Assembly: GCF_905404315.1 (NCBI RefSeq)
Contig: NC_066288.1
Location: forward strand, 13,478,501 to 13,542,500
Length of the DNA: 64,000 bases
Source of the DNA: Leptidea sinapis
Lineage: Eukaryota > Arthropoda > Insecta > Lepidoptera > Pieridae
Direction of reading: 5' to 3'
The translations under genes were made by a program, and so were the position numbers. Of the stretch, positions 13,301-25,720 are shown in pieces (position 1 is the first letter of the stretch; every line of letters starts with the position of its first letter). A model generated the notes under the pieces. It searched no databases. It saw only the letters and a list, made by a program, of their open reading frames with translations, and was not told the origin of the DNA.

Positions 13301-16300
13301 TTTCTGCACCCTCGAGAACCTCGGACACGATATCAATATTGCTGAAAACATAATGGTTTGCGGCAGCCCTCTTGGATTTCTAAAATGATCGAAGAATTCT
13401 TCTCTGCACCCTCGAGAACCTCGGACACGATATCCATATTGCTAAAATCATAATTTTGTGCGGCGGCCGTCTTGGTTTTGAAAAATAATCACCAAATCGT
13501 TCTCTGCACCCTCGAGAACCTCGGGTAGGATATCCATGTTGCTGAAATCATAATTTTGTACGGCGGCCATCTTGGATTAGAAAAGTGATTACAAAATCGT
13601 TCTCAGCAAACTCGAGAACCTCGGACACGATATCCATATTGCTGATAACATAATTTTGTGCGGCGGCCATCTTGGATTAGAAAAATGATCACAAAATCGT
13701 TCTCAGCACCCTCGAGAACCTCGGATACGATACCCATAATGTATTTATCATAATTTTGAGCGGCCGCCATCTTGAACTAAAAATGATCCCAAAATTGTTT
13801 TCTGCACCCTCGAGAACCTCGGACACGATATCCATATTGCTGAAAACATAATGGTTTGCGGCAGCCCTCTTGGATTTCTAAAATGATCGCAGAATTCTTC
13901 TCTGCACCCTCGAGAACCTCGGACACGATATCCATATTGCTGAAAACATAATTTTGTGCGGCGGCCATCTTGGATTAGAAAAATGATCACAAAATCGTTT
14001 ACAGCACCCTTGAGAATCTCGGATACGATACCCAAAATCTAGTTATCATACTTTTGAGCGGCGGCCATCTTGGATTTGAAAAATGATCACAAATTCGTTC
14101 TCTGCAACCTCGAGAATCTCTGATGAGATACCCATAATGTTGTTATCATAATTTTGAGCGGCGGCCATCTCGGATTTAAAAATGATCCCAAAATTGTTTT
14201 CTGCACCCTCGAGAACCTCGGACACGATATCCATATTGCTGAAAATATAATTTTGTGCGGCTGCCATCTTGGTAGTTATCATACTTCTGATCGGCGGCCA
14301 TGTTGGATTTCAAAACTGATCACAAAATCGTTCCCAGCACCCTCGAGAACCTCGGATACGATACCCATAATGTAAATATCATACTTTTAAGCGGCGGCTA
14401 ATTTCGATTTGAAAAATGATCACAAAATCGTTCTCTGCATACTCGAGAACCTCGGATACGCTACCCATAATGTAGTTATAATAATATTGAGCGGCGGCCA
14501 TCTTGTATTTCAAAAATGATCACAAAATCGTTCTGTGCACTCTCGAGAACCTCGGATAAGATACCCATATTTTTGTGATCTTAATCTTGCACGGCGGCCA
14601 TCTCGGATTTAAAAATGATCCCAAAATTGTTTTCTGTACTCTCGAGAACCTGGGACACGATATCCATATTGCTAAAATCATAATTTTGTGCGGCGGCCAT
14701 CTTGGATTTGAAAAATGATCACCAAATCGTTCTCTGCACCCTCGAGAACCTCGGGTACGATACCCATAATCTAGTTATCATACTTTTGAGCGGCGGCCAT
14801 CTTGGATTTAAAAATGATCCCAAAATTGTTTTCTGCACCCTCGAGAACCTCGGATACGATACCCATAATGTAGTTATCATACTTTTGAGCGGCGGCCATC
14901 TTGGATTTCAAAAATGATCACTAAATCGTTCTTTGCACTCTCGAGAACTTCGGATACGATACCCATATTTTTGTGATCATAATCTTGCACGGAGGCCATC
15001 TCGGATTTAAAAATGATCCCAAAATTGTTTTCTGCACCCTCGAGAACCTCGGACACGATATCCATATTGCTAAAATCATAATTTTGTGCGGCGGCCATCT
15101 TGGATTTAAAAATGATCTCAAAATTGTTTTCTGCACCCTCGAGAACCTCGGACACGATATCAATATTGCTGAAAACATAATGGTTTGCGGCAGCCCTCTT
15201 GGATTTCTAAAATGATCGAAGAATTCTTCTCTGCACCCTCGAGAACCTCGGACACGATATCCATATTGCTAAAATCATAATTTTGTGTGGCGGCCGTCTT
15301 GGTTTTGAAAAATAATCACCAAATCGTTCTCTGCACCCTCGAGAACCTCGGGTAGGATATCCATGTTGCTGAAATCATAATTTTGTACGGCGGCCATCTT
15401 GGATTAGAAAAGTGATTACAAAATCGTTCTCAGCAAACTCGAGAACCTCGGACACGATATCCATATTGCTGAAAACATAATTTTGTGCGGCGGCCATCTT
15501 GGATTAGAAAAATGATCACAAAATCGTTCTCAGCACCCTCGAGAACCTCGGATACGATACCCATAATGTATTTATCATACATTTGAGCAGCAACCATCTT
15601 GGATTAGAAAAATGATCACAAAATCGTTCTCAGCACCCTCGAGAACCTCGGATACGATACCCCTAATGTATTTATCATACTTTTGAGCGGCAGCCATCTT
15701 GGATTTGAAAAATGATCACAAAAACGTTCTCTGCACTCTCAAGAACCTCGGATACGATACCAATATTTTTGTGATCATATTCTTGTACGCGGCCATCTTG
15801 GATTTGAAAAATGATCACAAAATCGGTCTCTGCATACTCGAGAACCTCGGATACGATACCCATAATGTAGTTATAATAATATTGAGCGGCGGCCATCTTG
15901 TATTTCAAAAATGATCACAAAATCGTTCTTGCACTCTCGAGAACCTCGGATAAGATACCCATATTTTTGTGATCATAATCTTGCACGGCGGCCATCTCGG
16001 GTTTAAAAATGATCCCAAAATTGTTTTCTGTACTCTCGAGAACCTGGGACACGATATCCATATTGCTAAAATCATAATTTTGTGCGGCGGCCATCTTGGA
16101 TTTGAAAAATGATCACCAAATCGTTCTCTGCACCCTCGAGAACCTCGGGTACGATACCCATAATCTAGTTATCATACTTTTGAGCGGCGGCCATCTTGGA
16201 TTAAAAAATGATCCCAAAATTGTTTTCTGCACCCTCGAGAACCTCGGATACGATATCCATATTGCTGAAAACATAATGGTTTGCGGCAGCCCTCTTGGAT

Positions 16301-17947
16301 TTCTAAAATGATCGCAGAATTCTTCTCTGCACCCTCGAGAACCTCGGACACGATATCCATATTGCTGAAAACATAATTTTGTGCGGCGGCCATCTTGGAT
16401 TAGAAAAATGATCACAAAATCGTTTTCAGCACCCTTGAGAATCTCGGATACGATTTCAATAATATAGTTATCATACTTTTGAGCGGCGGCCATCTTGGAT
16501 TTGAAAAATGATCACAAAATCGTTCTCTGCACTCTCAACAACCTCGGATACGATACCCCTATTTTTGTGATGATAATCTTTCACGGCGGCCCTCTTGGAT
16601 TTGAAAAATGATCACAAAATCGTTCTCAGCACCCTCGAGAACCTCGGATACGATACGCAAAATCTAGTTATCATAATTTTGAGCGGCGGCCATCTCGAAC
16701 TAAAAATGATCCCAAAATTGTTTTCTGCACCCTCGAGAACCTCGGACACGATATCCATATTGCTGAAAACATAATGGTTTGCGGCAGCCCTCTTGGATTT
16801 CTAAAATGATCGCAGAATTCTTCTCTGCACCCTCGAGAACCTCGGACACGATATCCATATTGCTGAAAACATAATTTTGTGCGGCGGCCATCTTGGATTA
16901 GAAAAATGATCACAAAATCGTTTTCAGCATTCTTGAGAATCTCGGATACGATTTCAATAATATAGTTATCATACTTTTGAGCGGCGGCCATCTTGGATTT
17001 GAAAAATGATCACAAAATCATTCTCTGCACTCTCAACAACCTCGGATACGATACCCCAATTTTTGTGATGATAATCTTGCACGGCGGCCATCTAGGATTT
17101 GAAAAATGATCCCAAAATGGTTTTCTGCACCCTCGAGAACCTCGGATACGATACCCATAATGTAGTTATCATAATTTTGAGCGGCGGCCATCTTGGATTT
17201 CAAAAATGATCACTAAATCGTTCTTTGCACTCTCGAGAACTTCGGATACGATACCCATATTTTTGTGATCATAATCTTGCACGGAGGCCATCTTTGATTT
17301 AAAAATGATCCCAAAATTTTTTTCTGCACCCTCGAGAACCTCGGACACGATATCCATATTGCTAAAATCATAATTTTGTGCGGCGGCCATCTTGGATTTG
17401 AAAAATGATCACTTAAGAACCTCGGATTCGATACCCATAATCTAGTTATTATACTTTTGAGCGGCGGCCATCTAGGATTTAAAAATGATCTCAAAATTGT
17501 TTTCTGCACCCTCGAGAACCTCGGACACGATATCAATATTGCTGAAAACATAATGGTTTGCGGCAGCCCACTTGGATTTCTAAAATGATCGAAGAATTCT
17601 TCTCTGCACCCTCGAGAACCTCGGACACGATATCCATATTGCTAAAATCATAATTTTGTGCGGCGGCCGTCTTGGTTTTGAAAAATAATCACCAAATCGT
17701 TCTCTGCACCCTCGAGAACCTCGGGTAGGATATCCATGTTGCTGAAATCATAATTTTGTACGGCGGCCATCTTGGATTAGAAAAGTGATTACAAAATCGT
17801 TCTCAGCAAACTCGAGAACCTCGGACACGATATCCATATTGCTGATAACATAATTTTGTGCGGCGGCCATCTTGGATTAGAAAAATGATCACAAAATCGT
17901 TCTCAGCACCCTCGAGAACCTCGGATACGATACCCATAATGTATTTA
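9546..17947. repeat. 4,200-bp tandem duplication, near-identical copies (42 monomers each)
   Basis: Copy 1 is about 9546-13747 and copy 2 about 13746-17947. Reading the two copies line against line at an offset of exactly 4,200 bp, I found three substitutions: 10682 against 14882 (A/C), 10962 against 15162 (C/A) and 13370 against 17570 (T/A). No indel was seen. At the left edge, 9541-9545 differs from 13741-13745. At the right edge, 13752 onward differs from 17952 onward. This is the youngest-looking long duplication in the window. Confidence 0.9.
13203..13281. repeat. Exemplar 80-bp truncated monomer
   Basis: After AAAATGATCAC the sequence jumps to TTAAGAACCTCGG, missing about 20 bases that include the ATCGTT box and the CTCGAG site. 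The same truncation, creating CTTAAG, is seen near 13212, 17412, 21675, 24048, 33688, 45920, 48690, 50464, 57257 and 57437. It is a stable variant carried along by the long duplications. Confidence 0.85.
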
Positions 17948-20900
17948 TCATACTTTTGAGCAGCAACCATCTTGGATTAGAAAAATGATCACAAAATCGT
18001 TCTCAGCACCCTCGAGAACCTCGGATACGATACCCCTAATGTATTTATCATACTTTTGAGCGGCAGCCATCTTGGATTTGAAAAATGATCACAAAAACGT
18101 TCTCTGCACTCTCAAGAACCTTGGATACGATACCAATATTTTTGTGATCATATTCTTGTACGCGGCCATCTTGGATTTGAAAAATGATCACAAAATCGGT
18201 CTCAGCACCCTCAAAAAACTTGGATACGATACCCATAATGTAGTTATCATACATTTGAGCGGCGGCCATCTTGGATTTGAAAAATGATCACAAAGTCGTT
18301 CTCTGCAACCTCGAGAACCTCGGACACGATATCCATATTGCTCAAAACATAATTTTGTTCGGCTGCCATCTTGGATTAGAAAAATGATCACAAAATCATT
18401 CTTAGCGCCCTCAAGAACCTCGGATACGATACCCATATTTTTGTGATCATAATCTTGCACGGCGGCCATCTCGGATTTAAAAATGATCCCAAAATTGTTT
18501 TCTGCACCCTCGAGATCCTCGGATTCGATACCCATATTTTTGTGATCATAATCTTGCACGCGGCCATCTTGGATTTGAAAAATGATCATAAAATCGTCCT
18601 CAGCACCCTCGAAATCTCGGATACGATACCAATAATGTAGTTATCATACTTTTGAGCGGCGTCCATCTTGGATTTGAAAACTGATCACAAAATCGTTCTC
18701 TGCACCTTCGAGAACCTCGGATACGATACCCATAATCTAGTGATCATACTTTTGAGCGGCAGCCATCTCTTATTTAAAAATGATCCCAAAATTGTTTTCT
18801 GCACCCTCGAGAACCTCGGACACGATATCCATATTGCTCAAAACATAATTTTGTTCGGCTGCCATCTTGGATTAGAAAAATGATCACAAAATCATTCTTA
18901 GCGCCATCGAGAACCTCGGATACGATACCCATAATGTAGTTATCATACTTTTGAGCGGGGGCCATCTTGGATTTCAAAAATGATCACAAAATCGTTCTCT
19001 GCAACCTCGAGAACCTCGGATACGATACATATAATGTAGTTTTCATACTTTTGAGCGGCGGCCACCTTGGATTTCAAAAATGATCACAAAATCGTTCTCA
19101 GCACCCTCGAGAACCTCGGATACGATACCCATAATGTAGTTATCATACTGTAAGCGGCGGCTATTTTCGATTTGAAAAATGATCACAAAATCGTTCTCAG
19201 CACCCTCGGGAACCTCGGATACGATACGCAAAATCTAGTTATCATAATTTTGAGCGGCGGCCATCTCGAACTAAAAATGATCCCAAAATTGTTTTCTGCA
19301 CCCTCGAGAACCTTGGACACGATATCCATATTGCTAAAATCATAATTTTGGGCGGCGGCCAACTTGGATTTGAAAAATGATCACCAAATCGTTCTCTGCA
19401 CCCTCGAGAACCTCGGATACGATACCCAAAATCTAGTTATCATAATTTTGAGCGGCCGCCATCTTGAACTAAAAATGATCCCAAAATTGTTTTCTGCACC
19501 CTCGAGAACCTCGGACACGATATCCATATTGCTGAAAACATAATGGTTTGCGGCAGCCCTCTTGGATTTCTAAAATGATCGCAGAATTCTTCTCTGCACC
19601 CTCGAGAACCTCGGACACGATATCCATATTGCTGAAAACATAATTTTGTGCGGCGGCCATCTTGGATTAGAAAAATGATCACAAAATCGTTTTCAGCACC
19701 CTTGAGAATCTCGGATACGATTTCAATAATATAGTTATCATACTTTTGAGCGGCGGCCATCTTGGATTTGAAAATTGATCACAAAATCGTTCTCTGCACT
19801 CTCAACAACCTCGGATACGATACCCATATTTTTGTGATCATAATCTTGCACGGCGGCCATCTCGGATTTAAAAATGATCCCAAAATTGTTTTCTGTACTC
19901 TCGAGAACCTGGGACACGATATCCATATTGCTAAAATCATAATTTTGTGCGGCGGCGATCTTGGATTTGAAAAATGATCACCAAATCGTTCTCTGCACCC
20001 TCGAGAACCTCGGGTACGATACCCATAATCTAGTTATCATACTTTTGAGCGGCGGCCATCTTGGATTTAAAAATGATCCCAAAATCGTTCTTTGCACTCT
20101 CGAGAACTTCGGATACGATACCCATATTTTTGTGATCATAATCTTGCACGGAGGCCATCTCGGATTTAAAAATGATCCCAAAATTGTTTTCTGCACCCTC
20201 GAGAACCTCGGACACGATATCCATATTGCTAAAATCATAATTTTGTGCGGCGGCCATCTTGGATTTAAAAATGATCTCAAAATTGTTTTCTGCACCCTCG
20301 AGAACCTCGGACACGATATCAATATTGCTGAAAACATAATGGTTTGCGGCAGCCCTCTTGGATTTCTAAAATGATCGAAGAATTCTTCTCTGCACCCTCG
20401 AGAACCTCGGACACGATATCCATATTGCTAAAATCATAATTTTGTGCGGCGGCCGTCTTGGTTTTGAAATATAATCACCAAATCGTTCTCTGCACCCTCG
20501 AGAACCTCGGGTAGGATATCCATGTTGCTGAAATCATAATTTTGTACGGCGGCCATCTTGGATTAGAAAAGTGATTACAAAATCGTTCTCAGCAAACTCG
20601 AGAACCTCGGACACGATATCCATATTGCTGAAAACATAATTTTGTGCGGCGGCCATCTTGGATTAGAAAAATGATCACAAAATCGTTCTCAGCACCCTCG
20701 AGAACCTCGGATACGATACCCATAATGTATTTATCATACTTTTGAGCAGCAACCATCTTGGATTAGAAAAATGATCACAAAATCGTTCTCAGCACCCTCG
20801 AGAACCTCGGATACGATACCCCTAATGTATTTATCATACTTTTGAGCGGCAGCCATCTTGGATTTGAAAAATGATCACAAAAACGTTCTCTGCACTCTCA

Positions 20901-22199
20901 AGAACCTCGGATACGATACCAATATTTTTGTGATCATATTCTTGTACGCGGCCATCTTGTATTTGAAAAATGATCACAAAATCGGTCTCTGCATACTCGA
21001 GAACCTCGGATACGATACCCATAATGTAGTTATAATAATATTGAGCGGCGGCCATCTTGTATTTCAAAAATGATCACAAAATCGTTCTGTGCACTCTCGA
21101 GAACCTCGGATAAGATACCCATATTTTTGTGATCATAATCTTGCACGGCGGCCATCTCGGAATTAAAAATGATCCCAAAATTGTTTTCTGTACTCTCGAG
21201 AACCTGGGACACGATATCCATATTGCTTAAATCATAATTTTGTGCGGCGGCCATCTTGGATTTGAAAAATGATCACCAAATCGTTCTCTGCACCCTCGAG
21301 AACCTCGGGTACGATACCCATAATCTAGTTATCATACTTTTGAGCGGCGGCCATCTTGGATTTAAAAAATGATCCCAAAATTGTTTTCTGCACCCTCGAG
21401 AACCTCGGATACGATACCCATAATGTAGTTATCATAATTTTGAGCGGCGGCCATCTTGGATTTCAAAAATGATCACTAAATCGTTCTTTGCACTCTCGAG
21501 AACTTCGGATACGATACCCATATTTTTGTGATCATAATCTTGCACGGAGGCCATCTCGGATTTAAAAATGATCCCAAAATTGTTTTCTGCACCCTCGAGA
21601 ACCTCGGACACGATATCCATATTGCTAAAATCATAATTTTGTGCGGCGGCCATCTTGGATTTGAAAAATGATCACTTAAGAACCTCGGATTCGATACCCT
21701 TAATCTGGTTATTATACTTTTGAGCGGCGGCCATCTCGGATTTATAAATGATCTCAAAATTGTTTTCTGCACCCTCGAGAACCTCGGACACGATGTCAAT
21801 ATTGCTGAAAACATAATGGTTTGCGGCAGCCCTCTTGGATTTCTAAAATGATCGAAGAATTCTTCTCTGCACCCTCGAGAACCTCGGACACGATATCCAT
21901 ATTGCTAAAATCATAATTTTGTGCGGCGGCCGTCTTGGTTTTGAAAAATAATCACCAAATCGTTCTCTGCACCCTCGAGAACCTAGGGTAGGATATCCAT
22001 GTTGCTGAAATCATAATTTTGTACGGCGGCCATCTTGGATTTGAAAAGTGATTACAAAATCGTTCTCAGCAAACTCGAGAACCTCGGACACGATATCCAT
22101 ATTGCTGAAAACATAATTTTGTGCGGCGGCCATCTTGGATTAGAAAAATGATCACAAAATCGTTCTCAGCACCCTCGAGAACCTCGGATACGATACCCA
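17926..22199. repeat. Composite satellite block X, copy 1 (preserves the empty retrotransposon site)
   Basis: This block recurs at about 29940-34212 (offset 12,014, then 12,013 bp) and at about 37589-46443 (offset 19,663 bp, or 24,245 bp beyond the retrotransposon). Marker variants include GAGCAGCAACCATCTTGG, CTTGTACGCGGCCATC and TACTGTAAGCGGCGGCTA. At 21624-21628 it carries GCTAA in unbroken satellite. This is the position that holds the retrotransposon in copy 3, so it serves as the empty-site reference. Near 19,700 it has one 100-bp monomer that copy 2 lacks, and near 20,080 it lacks one that copy 2 has. Confidence 0.8.
21624..21628 (+). other. Empty target site equivalent to the retrotransposon insertion
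   Basis: The pentamer GCTAA occurs here once inside TATTGCTAAAATCATAATT. The sister block at 41287-45873 has the same flanks but carries the retrotransposon between two copies of GCTAA. On the right the match is specific: both copies read TACCCTTAATCTGGTTATT downstream, a variant not seen in the other truncated monomers. Sites of the same kind in other monomers are common, so only the wider block homology makes this one the sister site. Confidence 0.75.
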
Positions 22200-22202
22200 T
22201 AT

Positions 22203-22259
22203 TTTTGTGATCATAATCTTGCACGGCGGCCATCTTGGATTTGAAAAATGATCACAAAA
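22203..22259. other. Exemplar 12-bp inverted repeat at a monomer junction
   Basis: TTTTGTGATCAT at 22203-22214 is the exact reverse complement of ATGATCACAAAA at 22248-22259, with a 33-base spacer containing the CGGCGGCCATCTTGG motif. The left arm is the diagnostic module of one monomer class and the right arm is the normal start of the next monomer. The structure therefore recurs wherever that class is followed by a standard monomer. Confidence 0.75.
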
Positions 22260-25200
22260 TCGTTCTTAGCACCCTCGAAAAACTTGGATACGCTACCCAT
22301 AATGTAGTTGTCATACTTTTGAGCGGCGGCCATCTTGGATTTGAAAACTGATCACAAAATCGTTCTCTGCACCCTCGAGAGCCTCGGATACGATATCCAT
22401 AATCTAGTTATCATACATTTGAGCGGCGGCCATCTTGGATTTGAAAAATGATCACAAAGTCGTTCTCTGCAACCTCGAGAACCTCGGACACGATATCCAT
22501 ATTGCTCAAAACATAATTTTGTTCGGCTGCCATCTTGGATTAGAAAAATGATCACAAAATCATTCTTAGCGCCCTCGAGAACCTCGGATACGATACCCAT
22601 AATGTAGTTATCATACTTTTGAGCGGGGGCCATCTTGGATTTCAAAAATGATCACAAAATCGTTCTCTGCAACCTCAAGAACCTCGGATACGATACATAT
22701 AATGTAGTTTTCATACTTTTGAGCGGCGGCCATCTTGGATTTCAAAAATGATCACAAAATCGTTCTCAGCACCCTCGAGAACCTCGGATACGATACCCAT
22801 AATGTAGTTATCATACTGTAAGCGGCGGCTATTTTCCATTTGAAAAATGATCACAAAATCGTTCTCAGCACCCTCGAGAACCTCGGATACGATACGCAAA
22901 ATCTAGTTATCATAATTTTGAGCGGCGGCCATCTCGAACTAAAAATGATCCCAAAATTGTTTTCTGCACCCTCGAGAACCTTGGACACGATATCCATATT
23001 GCTAAAATCATAATTTTGGGCGGCGGCCATCTTGGATTTGAAAAATGATCACCAAATCGTTCTCTGCACCCTCGAGAACCTCGGATACGATACCCAAAAT
23101 CTAGTTATCATAATTTTGAGCGGCCGCCATCTTGAACTAAAAATGATCCCAAAATTGTTTTCTGCACCCTCGAGAACCTCGGACACGATATCCATATTGC
23201 TGAAAACATAATGGTTTGCGGCAGCCCTCTTGGATTTCTAAAATGATCGCAGAATTCTTCTCTGCACCCTCGAGAACCTCGGACACGATATCCATATTGC
23301 TGAAAACATAATTTTGTGCGGCGGCCATCTTGGATTAGAAAAATGATCACAAAATCGTTTTCAGCACCCTTGAGAATCTCGGATACGATTTCAATAATAT
23401 AGTTATCATACTTTTGAGCGGCGGCCATCTTGTATTTCAAAAATGATCACAAAATCGTTCTGTGCACTCTCGAGAACCTCGGATAAGATACCCATATTTT
23501 TGTGATCATAATCTTGCACGGCGGCAATCTCGGATTTAAAAATGATCCCAAAATTGTTTTCTGTACTCTCGAGAACCTGGGACACGATATCCATATTGCT
23601 AAAATCATAATTTTGTGCGGCGGCCATCTTGGATTTGAAAAATGATCACCAAATCGTTCTCTGCACCCTCGAGAACCTCGGGTACGATACCCATAATCTA
23701 GTTATCATACTTTTGAGCGGCGGCCATCTTGGATTTAAAAATGATCCCAAAATTGTTTTCTGCACCCTCGAGAACCTTGGATACGATACCCATAATGTAG
23801 TTATCATAATTTTGAGCGGTGGCCATCTTGGATTTCAAAAATGATCACTAAATCGTTCTTTGCACTCTCGAGAACTTCGGATACGATACCCATAATTTTG
23901 TGATCATAATCTTGCACGGAGGCCATCTCGGATTTAAAAATGATCCCAAAATTGTTTTCTGCACCCTCGAGAACCTCGGACACGATATCCATATTGCTAA
24001 AATCATAATTTTGTGCGGCGGCCATCTTGGATTTGAAAAATGATCACTTAAGAACCTCGGATTCGATACCCATAATCTAGTTATTATACTTTTGAGCAGC
24101 GGCCATCTCGGATTTAAAAATGATCTCAAAATTGTTTTCTGCACCCTCGAGAACCTCGGACACGATATCAATATTGCTGAAAACATAATGGTTTGCGGCA
24201 GCCCTCTTGGATTTCTAAAATGATCGAAGAATTCTTCTCTGCACCCTCGAGAACCTCGGACACGATATCCATATTGCTAAAATCATAATTTTGTGCGGCG
24301 GCCGTCTTGGTTTTGAAAAATAATCACCAAATCGTTCTCTGCACCCTCGAAAACCTCGGGTAGGATATCCATGTTGCTGAAATCATAATTTTGTACGGTG
24401 GCCATCTTGGATTAGAAAAGTGATTACAAAATCGTTCTCAGCAAACTCGAGAACCTCGGACACGATATCCATATTGCTGAAAACATAATTTTGTGCGGCG
24501 GCCATCTTGGATTAGAAAAATGATCACAAAATCGTTCTCAGCACCCTCGAGAACCTCGGATACGATACCCATAATGTATTTATCATACTTTTGAGCAGCA
24601 ACCATCTTGGATTAGAAAAATGATCACAAAATCGTTCTCAGCACCCTCGAGAACCTCGGATACGATACCCCTAATGTATTTATCACACTTTTGAGCGGCA
24701 GCCATCTTGGATTTGAAAAATGATCACAAAAACGTTCTCTGCACTCTCAAGAACCTCGGATACGATACCAATATTTTTGTGATCATATTCTTGTACGCGG
24801 CCATCTTGGATTTGAAAAATGAACACAAAATCGGTCTCAGCACCCTCAAAAAACTTGGATACGATACCCATAATGTAGTTATAATAATTTTGAGCGGCGG
24901 CCATCATGGATTTAAAAATGATCCCAAAATTGTTTTCTGCACCCTCGAGAACCTCGGATACGATACCCATATTTTTGTGATCATAATCTTGCACGGCGGC
25001 CATCTTGGATTTGAAAAATGATCACAAAATCGTTCTTAGCACCCTCGAAAAACTTGGATACGCTACCCATAATGTAGTTGTCATACTTTTGAGCGGCGGC
25101 CATCTTGGATTTGAAAACTGATCACAAAATCGTTCTCTGCACCCTCGAGAGCCTCGGATACGATATCCATATTGCTCAAAACATAATTTTGTTCGGCTGC

Positions 25201-25720
25201 CATCTTGGATTAGAAAAATGATCACAAAATCATTCTTAGCGCCCTCGAGAACCTCGGATACGATACCCATATTTTTGTGATCATAATCTTGCACGGCGGC
25301 CATCTCGGATTTAAAAATGATCCGAAAATTGTTTTCTGCACCCTCGAGATCCTCGGATACGATACCCATATTTTTGTGATCATAATCTTGCACGGCGGCC
25401 ATCTTGGATTTGAAAAATGATCATAAAATCGTTCTCAGCACCCTCGAAATCTCGGATACGATACCAATAATGTAGTTATCATACTTTTGAGCGGCGGCCA
25501 TCTTGGATTTGAAAAATGATCACAAAATCGTTCTTAGCACCCTCGAAAAACTTGGATACGCTACCCATAATGTAGTTATCATACATTTGAGCGGCGGCCA
25601 TCTTGGATTTGAAAAATGATCACAAAGTCGTTCTCTGCAACCTCGAGAACCTCGGACTCGATATCCATATTGCTCAAAACATAATTTTGTTCGGCTGCCA
25701 TCTTGGATTAGAAAAATGAT

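Noticed and set aside
9546..17947. A novel 4.2-kb gene-bearing repeat
   Set aside because: Every part of the 4,200-bp unit is satellite monomer; nothing non-satellite is duplicated. An assembly artefact remains possible and cannot be judged from the sequence alone.
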